Shown piece by piece: positions 5,623-12,439 of a DNA stretch of 20,559 nt. The number at the start of each line of letters is the position of its first letter. The stretch's first letter is position 1. Origin of the DNA: a virus; the IMG/VR virus record IMGVR_UViG_3300037635_006220, positions 1 to 20,559 of that record, one strand, 5' to 3'. The notes under the pieces were generated by a model. That model searched no databases and was not told where the DNA came from. It worked only from the letters and a program-made list of their open reading frames with translations. The position numbers and the translations under genes were made by a program.

Positions 5623-5957
5623 AAATCACCTCCATTCATTTCTTTAGCCCAAATCAAAACGGGCATTATTTCAATCAAATTTTCGCAACTTAAAACAGTA
5701 TCTGGACTATCACCGTCAAGATCCCGTTTAACCAGATAAAATCTATTTTCTGCTGCATCTTCTCTGTTACATGGTGCTATCGCATCAATAAACAAAACAT
5801 ACTCATGGTCACCGCTGCGATTAATCACATAAGATGGGCATACATCATTTTTACTGGTATGATTTTCAAAACCATCTAATATTTCAGAGTCAATATCAGC
5901 AGTGTATACATTGGCGTTGAATAAATCGTTTATCATTTCTTGGTAAGAATATTTCAT
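5619..5957 (-). CDS. Hypothetical acidic protein upstream of Cro-like gene
   Basis: This is a 112-residue strongly acidic soluble protein (MKYSYQEMINDLFNANVYTA, then DIDSEILDGFENH; later LVKRDLDGDSPDT). A central strand (EYVLFIDAIAPCN) and a hydrophobic C-terminal helix (LIEIMPVLIWAKEM) suggest a small alpha/beta fold. No family recognised. Its start shares one base with the upstream stop (TAATG), and its stop overlaps the Cro-like start, so the three genes are translationally coupled. Small acidic phage proteins are often DNA mimics or inhibitors of host proteins, but nothing specific supports that here. Confidence 0.6.
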   Translation of the reverse strand: MKYSYQEMINDLFNANVYTADIDSEILDGFENHTSKNDVCPSYVINRSGDHEYVLFIDAIAPCNREDAAENRFYLVKRDLDGDSPDTVLSCENLIEIMPVLIWAKEMNGGDL

Positions 5958-6265
5958 TATCTGCCACCTTTTAGCTCATCATTTATTTCATCAGCCATAA
6001 TAAATAGGTAGTTTGAAATTGAGTCAATTGCATAATTCATCAGCACCTTGTTTTCAGCGGATTTTAAGGCGCAGCCCGTCAAACCCCTGCCATATATTTT
6101 TGCCCAATTAATGACCTCGCCATAACTATCCTCAATAGTGATAGTTTTTAGTGTGTGCGGTGCTACCGGCCTTGAAATGCTGTACTCGACAAGCATATTT
6201 TTGCTATCTGCCGTCACCTCTACCCATCCAGACAGGTATTTAAAAGTGTAATTTAATTTTTCCAT
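5957..6265 (-). CDS. Hypothetical 102-residue protein
   Basis: This is a soluble alpha/beta protein of unknown family. The first half is strand-rich (LNYTFKYLSGWVEVTADSKN and MLVEYSISRPV), the second helical with one cysteine (GLTGCALKSAENKVLMNYAI, then LFIMADEINDEL). An AAGGGG site precedes the ATG. It lies 12 bases after the 26-residue membrane peptide gene and directly upstream of the acidic protein gene. A terminator-like hairpin lies just upstream of it, so its expression may depend on read-through. Confidence 0.6.
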   Translation of the reverse strand: MEKLNYTFKYLSGWVEVTADSKNMLVEYSISRPVAPHTLKTITIEDSYGEVINWAKIYGRGLTGCALKSAENKVLMNYAIDSISNYLFIMADEINDELKGGR

Positions 6266-6277
6266 TATAACGCCCCT

Positions 6278-6358
6278 TTAGCCAAAATAATAAAAAGCTA
6301 ATCGGTCGATAAGCTGACCGATTAGCCATGTTAGTGTTAACAATATAATAATAGTCAT
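6278..6358 (-). CDS. 26-residue membrane peptide
   Basis: A very short frame encodes MTIIILLTLTWLIGQLIDRL followed by AFYYFG: one hydrophobic span (residues 2-17), a charged pair (D18, R19) and an aromatic end. An excellent GAGGTGG ribosome-binding site, formed by the stop of the upstream gene and the bases after it, sits 6 bases before the ATG. The stop is 12 bases before the next start. This packing is typical of a real gene. Single-span phage peptides of this size often modulate a host membrane protein; the target is unknown. A perfect 11-bp inverted repeat lies within the coding sequence. Confidence 0.6.
   Translation of the reverse strand: MTIIILLTLTWLIGQLIDRLAFYYFG
6284..6326 (-). terminator. 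Terminator-like hairpin inside an operon (possible attenuator)
   Basis: GCTAATCGGTC (6297-6307) and GACCGATTAGC (6316-6326) form a perfect 11-bp stem around an 8-base loop. On the minus strand TTTTTATTATTTT follows. It lies inside the 26-residue peptide gene, between the first gene of the operon and its last three genes. Translation of the peptide would disrupt the stem, so it could couple translation to read-through. Confidence 0.5.
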
Positions 6359-6367
6359 TATACCACC

Positions 6368-6679
6368 TCAAATATATGGCAGTCCGACAACATCCAGCTT
6401 TCTGGATAACGACTTACAAGCTCTGACGGAATGCTCATTTCTGGCATCGTAATATTCAATATCACCGTAAGATTCCATCACGCTAAACATAGCCCGCCAA
6501 AAACCCTGCTGTAATGTTCTATGTTTATTGGTGATTTTCTGTAAAAACAAATCGGCTATTTCCTGATCTGAACTTCTGTTCAGGTGATGAAAAATAACGT
6601 CCATTGCATTGTCTATTTCTTTTTCCCGTTGGTTATCCTGTTTTATCAGGTTAATCTGGTGCTTGGTTAATGTACTCAT
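6368..6679 (-). CDS. Hypothetical helical protein, first gene of second small-gene operon
   Basis: This is a 103-residue all-helical charged protein (HQINLIKQDNQREKEIDNAM, then EIADLFLQKI, FWRAMFSVMES and a basic C-terminal helix ACKSLSRKLDVVG). No family recognised. The AAGGAAATTATATT leader before its ATG resembles that of the DUF932 gene. It follows the DUF932 terminator by about 45 bases; no good promoter is visible between them, so it may depend partly on read-through. Confidence 0.6.
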   Translation of the reverse strand: MSTLTKHQINLIKQDNQREKEIDNAMDVIFHHLNRSSDQEIADLFLQKITNKHRTLQQGFWRAMFSVMESYGDIEYYDARNEHSVRACKSLSRKLDVVGLPYI

Positions 6680-6724
6680 AATATAATTTCCTTTTTAAAA
6701 AATGTTAACGGGTTGTTTCACAGC

Positions 6725-6771
6725 AAAAAAGCACTGTTGGATAGACACCTTAATGCCTATCTCAACAATGC
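6725..6771 (-). terminator. Intrinsic terminator after DUF932 gene
   Basis: On the minus strand GCATTGTTGAGATAG pairs with CTATCCAACAGTGC (one G-T/mismatch and one bulge) and is followed by six T. It starts 3 bases after the DUF932 stop codon. Confidence 0.8.
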
Positions 6772-6774
6772 TCT

Positions 6775-7875
6775 CTATGCGGCTTCAGCTTGCGCTATAC
6801 GCGACCATTGACGGTCAGACATAGTAAGTATCTTGCTACCGATGCTTTCAAGCTCAGTCGCTCTATCGTAGCCTATGGAGTCATCATTTGCCTGTTCTGT
6901 AACAGCATTGAGCATACCCCATTTGGAATAATTCTGATCTTTAATTAGGGATTCCAAAACACCATCTGTTTCTGACTGTCTGATGCCCACTTCTTTGGCT
7001 AATAACTCAACAGCGGGCACTGGGTTAACAACTTTTTCAGACTCATTGGCGAGGCGCAATTTGTCACCCATCTGTCGGCTGAAATCCTGAGAAGCAATTG
7101 CCTTCAGCATATCAGTGGTTTGACCGATTAAAGCCCGATCTTCTAATACTCTGGTTTCATCAGAAATAATTGAGAAGTCTACACCCTCGATTAATTTGCC
7201 ACCTAAATGAGAACGCTTGAAGTTGAAAGCATCAATGCCACCGAAATGACAACCGTTATCGCAAAAAGAGCGCCAGAAAAATGCCTGTAACGCAAGTGAC
7301 CCGTGACCAGTCTCACTATTGGATAACATAAATCCTGGACGAATTATATCGGGTGTACCTTTGGCAGTGATTCCAATTTGCTGTGCCAGACTGTCATCTG
7401 GGAAAAGTACCTTCAGATACATTTTTGAATCAGTAATATTTGATGACAGCAATTTGGTTTCAATATCACCATTGATGATACTGGGCAGGGTATGCTCCAA
7501 TACTGGGGCATGATCAAGGCGCTTATAGCTATTAGATAGAAATGCTCTTAATTCGCCATTCAGTGTACGCAGCATACGGGTGTTTGGCTCTTTTTTGAAC
7601 ATGTCGTTGACCAGACCGTATAAATGCTCCGGATAATCAGCCAGTATACGGAAATAGTGCTTGGTTGGAATTTGAAGACGGGCAGCAATTTGTTTATGGG
7701 CATTATCAGTGATCCCGAATTGCATAGTTTGATCAGGATTAGCGATTTGGATTTTCAAACCAGATTCAGTTTCAATAAATTCAGCTTTTTGTGTATCGGC
7801 TACAAAATCTTGTTTGGTTTTATTTTGGTCAATTACTGTAGTAAGTAGAGACTCTAAGTTCATTGCAGTTTGCAT
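6775..7875 (-). CDS. DUF932 family protein (phage/plasmid-like)
   Basis: The 366-residue protein fits the phage/plasmid DUF932 family. It has an N-terminal strand-rich part (GLKIQIANPDQTMQFGITD), then AHKQIAARLQIPTKHYFRIL, MLRTLNGELRAFLSNSYKRLDH, and the typical LMLSNSETGHGSL-like stretch (here FMLSNSETGHGSLALQAFFW) with CDNGCHF just after. The family is widespread on phages and plasmids and often abundantly expressed; its biochemical role is not settled, though a part in DNA metabolism is often suspected. The start at 7875 was chosen for its AAAGGAAATTATT leader; an upstream ATG at 7914 would add 13 residues. It is a single-gene transcription unit with its own promoter (7999-8027) and terminator. 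Confidence 0.85.
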   Translation of the reverse strand: MQTAMNLESLLTTVIDQNKTKQDFVADTQKAEFIETESGLKIQIANPDQTMQFGITDNAHKQIAARLQIPTKHYFRILADYPEHLYGLVNDMFKKEPNTRMLRTLNGELRAFLSNSYKRLDHAPVLEHTLPSIINGDIETKLLSSNITDSKMYLKVLFPDDSLAQQIGITAKGTPDIIRPGFMLSNSETGHGSLALQAFFWRSFCDNGCHFGGIDAFNFKRSHLGGKLIEGVDFSIISDETRVLEDRALIGQTTDMLKAIASQDFSRQMGDKLRLANESEKVVNPVPAVELLAKEVGIRQSETDGVLESLIKDQNYSKWGMLNAVTEQANDDSIGYDRATELESIGSKILTMSDRQWSRIAQAEAA

Positions 7876-7998
7876 AATAATTTCCTTTCCTTTTTTAGTT
7901 TTGGTTTGGGGCATTGCTGCCCCGTTATTAATTTAGTTATTTTACTGAGTAGGCATTTCTGCTTGCATAACTTTTAAGTTATTAATGTTTCAATTTCC

Positions 7999-8027
7999 TT
8001 TATACGCCTATACAAGCAATAAAGCAA
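7999..8027 (-). promoter_or_regulatory. Sigma-70-type promoter for the DUF932 gene
   Basis: On the minus strand TTGCTT (8022-8027) and TATAAA (7999-8004) are 17 bp apart. The spacer TATTGCTTGTATAGGCG carries a TGTATAG stretch, like that of the operon promoter at 4416-4444 (CTATACA on the other strand). It leaves a leader of about 115 bases before the ATG. Confidence 0.6.
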
Positions 8028-8157
8028 CACATAAATGTAAATTAATTAAACATAGTTGTTATTACTTAAACAGAATCATTATTTTATCAGGCTTTTTATT
8101 TACTAATGATATTATGATTTCTGAGCAGAAAATCTGATTAAATCAATATTTCTGTTT

Positions 8158-8183
8158 ATATAAATAATTCAATTTATTTATAT
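8158..8183. repeat. Perfect AT-only inverted repeat
   Basis: ATATAAATAA (8158-8167) and TTATTTATAT (8174-8183) are exact inverted arms around TTCAAT. It lies in the non-coding stretch 7915-8303, upstream of the DUF932 promoter. It is not followed by a T-run, so it is more likely a binding or melting site than a terminator. Apart from this element, the DUF932 promoter and repeat R1, nothing else was recognised in that stretch. Confidence 0.5.
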
Positions 8184-8230
8184 CTTTCGCTTTATTTATT
8201 AAATCCAATTAATTCCAGGATTTCATCGAG

Positions 8231-8289
8231 AAACCACCTTTTTAGCTCATTTTTATAAAAGGGTGTTTTGCCTAGCAAAATTTTTTGAG
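8231..8289. repeat. Dispersed intergenic repeat R1, copy 2
   Basis: Positions 8231-8272 are identical to 4834-4875. Like copy 1 it is followed by A- and T-tracts ending in GAG, and it carries the same bulged stem. It lies between the DUF932 promoter and the terminator of the 8362-8727 gene. Confidence 0.85.
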
Positions 8290-8303
8290 TCAAAGTCGAG
8301 CCG

Positions 8304-8329
8304 AAAAAAAGCGAGAACTTGTCTCGCTT
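8304..8329 (-). terminator. Intrinsic terminator after the 121-residue protein gene
   Basis: AAGCGAGA (8309-8316) pairs with TCTCGCTT (8322-8329) around ACTTG, followed on the minus strand by a T-run. It lies about 30 bases after the stop of the leftward gene. Confidence 0.8.
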
Positions 8330-8361
8330 GGTTTGGTTTGGAAATTAAATATTGATTTAGA

Positions 8362-8727
8362 TCAATGTTTATTATTGCGCTTTTTCCGTTCCTTTTGGTG
8401 TTCTGAATCATCAATCAAGGCATTGTCTCTGACGTACTCATCCACTGCCGCAGCAATTTCTTCATCGGTCAATGCGTATCGATTAGCATGGGATTCTGGA
8501 TAGCAGCTAGGGCAGTCTGGATCGCCACACTTAAGCATTTCCTGAAGTTCGTCAGGTAAGTTAGCCAGAATGCTCTGCCAACTATTGGGATCATCAAAAG
8601 CGCTCTCCTCAACCTCTTCCCGAAACATTACTGACAAATCGTTGTAAAGGATCTGCGCCTGTGAGTAGGTTAGCTCGATAAGTTTTGGTTCGGTTTCTCC
8701 AACATTTATCACTATGGTTTTTATCAT
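8362..8727 (-). CDS. Hypothetical acidic protein with a CxxxxCxxC knuckle
   Basis: This is a 121-residue soluble protein. A strand pair (IKTIVINVGETEPKLIELTY) is followed by acidic helices (MFREEVEESAFDD), a cysteine group CGDPDCPSC at about residues 67-75 that could hold a metal ion, an acidic helix (TDEEIAAAVDEYV), and a basic end (KERKKRNNKH). No family recognised. A TGGAG site precedes the ATG. It forms its own unit, with a terminator after it and repeat R2 just upstream. Confidence 0.6.
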   Translation of the reverse strand: MIKTIVINVGETEPKLIELTYSQAQILYNDLSVMFREEVEESAFDDPNSWQSILANLPDELQEMLKCGDPDCPSCYPESHANRYALTDEEIAAAVDEYVRDNALIDDSEHQKERKKRNNKH

Positions 8728-8774
8728 TTTTTGCTCCAGTTAATAAAGGTCGCTCCCGTGCAAGGGGGCAACTC

Positions 8775-8827
8775 GAAAAAAGAAAACGGGGTATTTGAAA
8801 TCGAAATTTTGAATTTTGGTTTTGAAA
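8775..8827. repeat. Dispersed repeat R2, copy 2
   Basis: This copy matches 5379-5431 at 44 of 53 positions, ungapped. It starts 544 bases after the start of R1 copy 2; R2 copy 1 starts 545 bases after R1 copy 1. Here it lies between the primase-gene terminator and the start of the 121-residue protein gene, where a promoter for that gene would be expected. Confidence 0.7.
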
Positions 8828-8852
8828 AAAAGCCCCGTAAAGGAAACGGGGC
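8825..8852 (-). terminator. Intrinsic terminator after the primase/helicase gene
   Basis: GCCCCGT (8832-8838) pairs with ACGGGGC (8846-8852) around AAAGGAA, followed on the minus strand by seven T. It ends the leftward primase operon, about 70 bases after its stop codon. Confidence 0.9.
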
Positions 8853-8920
8853 AAATATATATAATGAAAACCAATATTAAAATAAGATACAACAATATGA
8901 AAAAGGAATTAAACATATTG

Positions 8921-11359
8921 TCATACCTTAAGCGCATAGTACCGCACCTCGCCTTTCTTTTCAAGCCCTGTCATATTAACGCCTATCGCGCCTTGGTCTT
9001 GCAAGTCGTTTAACACCTCATTACGATTTTTTATCGCCATACCTTTAAACGGAAAAATTTTATTCATATCAGTACGGCTCATACCGTTGTGCAGCGTTTC
9101 TCTAATCGCCTCAAGGCAGTCATTGCGTTGCTTGTGTTTCGGGTCTTGCGTTGAATACCTGTCTATCAATGCCGCCAATTTCTTGCCGTGATATTGCACG
9201 AACGATATGCACCACTGCGCCAGTTCGGTTGTAATAACTGGCTTATACGGATCTTCAAATGCCGCTAAACCCACGCAAAGTCTTCGGGCGTTTTCCAACC
9301 AACGACATGATACGTTCCTCATGAACTCGTTGTGTTGGTATTCGTCATCAAGATAGTCATCGAAATCAAAGAATAGATTACTTACTTCGGTGGAGATGTT
9401 AATTATTTTTGGGTCGGCTTTATTGGAATATGACCGACTCATATCCTCAAGATTACCCATGTTCCCGTATTTAAGCTCATCGCCCCTATCAACTACCGCC
9501 TCACAGTGCTTGATAATCCAGTCCGGTATTCCCAACTCGATCTTTCTGCGCTTGGTTATTCTGTCGTTTCTGGCATCCATCACGATAAGCCTATTAAGGA
9601 AGCCGCCCTCAACATGGCTCGATGTCAATGCATCCACGAACTGTTGTGGCGTGGACATACCAAGCATGGTTAAGCAAGGGTTATGGATAGGCTCAGCCCG
9701 TAAATCCTTCTTGGTGTTCTGACCATCAGGCATCGCGTAACTACGCCCTCCCCACACACCCCTGCTATCTGAATACACTTCCTTCATTGCTTCAAACGCC
9801 TCAGAGTCCCGACCATTGCCTTTTAAGCCTCTGGCTAATTTATCGCCAAACTCATCGATGACAGAGATCCTAACGGGGCTTTGTATCAGGTGCGCTCGTA
9901 GCGCAGCCTCTGATGTAAAGCTGCTGCCCCCAAACACATCTTTCAAGCTTTTCTGATTAGACTCAAGAAGCACTTTATGAATGCATTTTTTAATAAAATC
10001 TTTACCAGTACCAGTGCCTGCAATGAGGCAACCCATGATAGGCGAGAAGTTTCCTCGCTCATTCTCCATAAACACTCTTGATGCTGCGCCACAAGCAAGA
10101 GTGATTGCCCCTAGTAATGCCACCTGTCTCGATGACTTTGGCGCTGTGCTTTCCATCCACTCAGCCACTGACTGTACGTTCGTGCAAGGTATGGTTTTTA
10201 ACAACTCAGGCGTGGTGGATAACAAGTCCTTGCCATCCCATATGCGTAACTCGGCACGTTCTGGCACTTGGAAGCCCGCTTTAACGAATCTATCTAGCAC
10301 TGCTTTTGCTCTCTTACCTTCGCCTTCATCTTCAGCACACCAGATATCATTGAAGTCCATACCAACCAGTTCAGGCATTGCTATAAAGGTATCGGGGAAT
10401 TTGTCCCTACATTTTTCCGCTGCCTTAACGCCAGTTTCTGATGCGTCATTATCAGCACCAATAAACACGGTCTTGCCATCAACCAATTTTCTGGTGCTGT
10501 ACATCACTGGCAGCAAGTTGCCTGAGTCAAAACAAACCACTACCGCACAGTTCAGCGCCAGAGATATTGATGCGCCTGTGGCAAATCCCTCGCAGTATAC
10601 TATCGATGGACTCGACTCGACATCACCGATGATATGGAAGTTACCTTTCTTTACTGCGTGTTTCTTGAATAATTTAGTGCCACTAGAATTAATGCGTTGC
10701 CAGTTAACAGTCTCGCCTTTAACATTATAGATAGGCAGAACCATGTCAGCAGCATTCTCATCAAGTACACCTGCCACCCCCATCTTAAATACCTCGACCT
10801 GTGCAATAATGGCTGATATCTTTTTATCAGCAAAGTACTTATGCTTGGTTAACCTTGGCAACGCACTGATTTTAGATTGAACATATTTTGTGGCAGCGGC
10901 AGCAAGAATCTCTCGCTCTTTCTTCACCGCCTCTGCGTGTTCCTTCATACGAGCATTAATTTCTGCTATCTCGCTTTGTGATGGCTTGCCGCTTAAGAAA
11001 CCCGCCCAATTAGTGTGACCGCCTAGTCGCCAATCACCATATGAACCGAAGGCAGCATCACCGCTTCTCTTGAAGTAATACCATCCTGGTTTTGTACTAG
11101 GTTTGCACCCATCTACATCACAGCGCATAGGCTCGGTGTCTGTTTCGACTAACCCATCGGGCAGTTGAAATCCGGCATCGATTAATATACTGGTAAATTC
11201 ATTAATTAAATCACCAGTGGTCTTAACATGTGTGCTTGGCTCATCAAACACATGAAAGTATTCGGGTAGTTCTGTTGTTGGTTTTTTTACTTCTTCTTTC
11301 TGCTCTGTTATTGGTTTGTCATCATCGAGACTGACTTTTGCTTCTGCAAGCCAATTCAT
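8921..11359 (-). CDS. Toprim primase / superfamily helicase fusion
   Basis: An 812-residue replication protein. Residues about 75-115 form the N-terminal region common in such phage and plasmid primases (CDVDGCKPSTKPGWYYFKR, then YGDWRLGG). A coiled, charged linker (130-160) follows. The Toprim domain carries its glutamate in YCEGFATG (E257) and its acidic pair in IGADNDASETG (D302/D304 region). The C-terminal ATPase of DUF3987 type has Walker A GTGTGKD (about 448-454) and Walker B ISVIDEFGD (about 498-506). The last 60 residues look like a winged helix (SRTDMNKIFPFKGMAIKNRN). It should make primers and unwind DNA at the phage fork. An AAGGAG site lies 6 bases before the ATG. It is the second gene after the YdaS-like regulator, from the promoter at 11663-11691, and ends at a strong terminator. 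Confidence 0.9.
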   Translation of the reverse strand: MNWLAEAKVSLDDDKPITEQKEEVKKPTTELPEYFHVFDEPSTHVKTTGDLINEFTSILIDAGFQLPDGLVETDTEPMRCDVDGCKPSTKPGWYYFKRSGDAAFGSYGDWRLGGHTNWAGFLSGKPSQSEIAEINARMKEHAEAVKKEREILAAAATKYVQSKISALPRLTKHKYFADKKISAIIAQVEVFKMGVAGVLDENAADMVLPIYNVKGETVNWQRINSSGTKLFKKHAVKKGNFHIIGDVESSPSIVYCEGFATGASISLALNCAVVVCFDSGNLLPVMYSTRKLVDGKTVFIGADNDASETGVKAAEKCRDKFPDTFIAMPELVGMDFNDIWCAEDEGEGKRAKAVLDRFVKAGFQVPERAELRIWDGKDLLSTTPELLKTIPCTNVQSVAEWMESTAPKSSRQVALLGAITLACGAASRVFMENERGNFSPIMGCLIAGTGTGKDFIKKCIHKVLLESNQKSLKDVFGGSSFTSEAALRAHLIQSPVRISVIDEFGDKLARGLKGNGRDSEAFEAMKEVYSDSRGVWGGRSYAMPDGQNTKKDLRAEPIHNPCLTMLGMSTPQQFVDALTSSHVEGGFLNRLIVMDARNDRITKRRKIELGIPDWIIKHCEAVVDRGDELKYGNMGNLEDMSRSYSNKADPKIINISTEVSNLFFDFDDYLDDEYQHNEFMRNVSCRWLENARRLCVGLAAFEDPYKPVITTELAQWCISFVQYHGKKLAALIDRYSTQDPKHKQRNDCLEAIRETLHNGMSRTDMNKIFPFKGMAIKNRNEVLNDLQDQGAIGVNMTGLEKKGEVRYYALKV

Positions 11360-11395
11360 AAGCTACTCCTTATTATTGTTGGTTATAGCTTATGA

Positions 11396-11620
11396 TTATT
11401 TACGTTCTTGTCGCTCATTCTCCAGTAATACGTCCCTCGCTTTGATTTTGCCACCAGATACTCGTTCGATCTGCAAGGCGTTGCTTGCGGGGATTGTGCC
11501 TTTTTGTGACCAATTATATACGTTTTGTGAGGAGGTGTTCATTGCCTTAGCAAGCTCTGCTTTGCCCCCAAAGTGGGTAATTGCGTTATTAATACAGCCT
11601 TGATTATCAGTTTGCGTCAT
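11396..11620 (-). CDS. YdaS/Cro-like helix-turn-helix protein
   Basis: A 74-residue protein with a helix-turn-helix at about residues 18-40 (GGKAELAKAMNTSSQNVYNW) and the hallmark tail of YdaS-like Cro proteins, IPASNALQIERVSGGKIKARDVL. These small proteins replace lambda Cro in many lambdoid elements and bind operators at the lysis-lysogeny switch; some are described as antitoxins of YdaT. No YdaT or CI gene is adjacent: the divergent neighbour is a replication-arm gene. An AAGGAAAG site lies just before the ATG. It is the first gene of the leftward primase operon and probably regulates the divergent promoters next to it. Confidence 0.85.
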   Translation of the reverse strand: MTQTDNQGCINNAITHFGGKAELAKAMNTSSQNVYNWSQKGTIPASNALQIERVSGGKIKARDVLLENERQERK

Positions 11621-11662
11621 TTTTCTTTCCTTATTAAATAAAAAATGTAGTTCGAGTGATGG

Positions 11663-11691
11663 ATACTAAACGCATTTTGATAAAATTACAA
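11663..11691 (-). promoter_or_regulatory. Leftward early promoter (YdaS-like gene and primase)
   Basis: On the minus strand TTGTAA (11686-11691) and TAGTAT (11663-11668) are exactly 17 bp apart. It lies 43 bases before the start codon of the YdaS-like gene. Its -35 box is 18 bp from the -35 box of the rightward promoter, so one bound repressor could control both. Confidence 0.65.
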
Positions 11692-11709
11692 TATAAACTA
11701 AATATTTTC

Positions 11710-11738
11710 TTTACAAGACATAAAATTAGGCGTACTAT
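11710..11738 (+). promoter_or_regulatory. Rightward early promoter (recombination/replication operon)
   Basis: TTTACA (11710-11715) and TACTAT (11733-11738) are 17 bp apart. A small TCCC-TTCG-GGGA hairpin follows in the 5' leader (around 11745-11757), just before the first gene's AAGGAAA ribosome-binding site. The -10 box lies about 45 bases before the ATG. Confidence 0.65.
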
Positions 11739-11782
11739 CAAATCTCCCTTCGGGGACTACAATTTAATCAAAAGGAAACGCT

Positions 11783-12175
11783 ATGAATATTGAACTATTA
11801 CAGCGTATCTCAGAACTTGAAGCAATCAAGTTAGAGATATCAGCGCTAAACTCACAAAAACTCGAAACAGAAAACCTCATCCTCGCCCTTGTTGATAACG
11901 ACAAGCTAGAAGGCGGCAAAACCCTTAAAGATGAAAACGTCAGCGTCACTGTAACCAATGCGGTTACTCGTACCTGTGACTTTGAGAAACTTCATATGCT
12001 TGGTAAAGAATTGCCGCCAGACCTTCAACTTATCTGCATGAAGCAATCGCTTGACCTAAAGAATCTGCGAGTAGTTGAAAAGACTGCCGGAGAACGATTC
12101 AAGGCAGCATTGGGCGAAGCAATCACTGTTAAGCCTCGTAAGTCATCTGTTACTTTCAAGCGATTGCAGTCGTGA
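11783..12175 (+). CDS. Phage protein of recombination operon, probably DUF7173-like
   Basis: This 130-residue protein starts with a long helix (residues 1-38, ELEAIKLEISALNSQKLETE), then a strand part (NVSVTVTNAVTRTCDFEKLH), LPPDLQLICMKQSLDLKNLR, and a C-terminal VKPRKSSVTFKRL. The order helix, then the T-R-T-x-D strand, then L-P-x-x-L, then L-D-L-K-x-L-R, then K-P-x-K-x-x-V matches a small phage family I know as DUF7173, of unknown function, often placed upstream of ssDNA-annealing genes. An AAGGAAA site precedes the ATG. First gene of the rightward operon; its stop overlaps the next start (TGATG). Confidence 0.75.
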   Translation: MNIELLQRISELEAIKLEISALNSQKLETENLILALVDNDKLEGGKTLKDENVSVTVTNAVTRTCDFEKLHMLGKELPPDLQLICMKQSLDLKNLRVVEKTAGERFKAALGEAITVKPRKSSVTFKRLQS

Positions 12176-12429
12176 TGGACTACGACAATCTGATACTTAG
12201 AAGCATAAAAGTATCAGAAGTTGATGAATGGTGCGACTTGAATCCGTCAAGAAATTATGACGAAAGCAATCGTGATGAAGGTGAACGTGAGTTATTTTAT
12301 AAAATGATAAGTGATGCTCTCGTTCGCAAAACAGAGACAGTAGACAATCTAACGGAAGTTGTACTGCATCTATCACATCGCATCAAATATCTTGAAGCAC
12401 ACGTTGAACAAATAACTGGACAAGCATAG
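12175..12429 (+). CDS. Hypothetical acidic coiled-coil protein
   Basis: This encodes an 84-residue acidic protein. The N-terminal part (SIKVSEVDEWCDLNPSRNYD) is followed by a charged loop and a C-terminal coiled coil (TVDNLTEVVLHLSHRIKYLE). The ATG at 12175 overlaps the upstream stop by one base; a GTG three bases earlier is also possible. It lies 10 bases before the Sak4-like ATPase gene. It may be an accessory partner of the recombination proteins, inferred from position only. Confidence 0.65.
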   Translation: MDYDNLILRSIKVSEVDEWCDLNPSRNYDESNRDEGERELFYKMISDALVRKTETVDNLTEVVLHLSHRIKYLEAHVEQITGQA

Positions 12430-12439
12430 GAGAAAACCA

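Noticed and set aside
8609-8964. Overlapping minus-strand frames of 81 and 74 codons
   Set aside because: They run through a clear terminator hairpin and repeat R2, both frames translate the same repeat, and neither has a ribosome-binding site.
9981-10730. 249-codon plus-strand open frame
   Set aside because: It lies entirely opposite the primase/helicase gene, has serine/proline-rich low-complexity composition, and shows no family features or ribosome-binding site; it is a shadow of the minus-strand gene.
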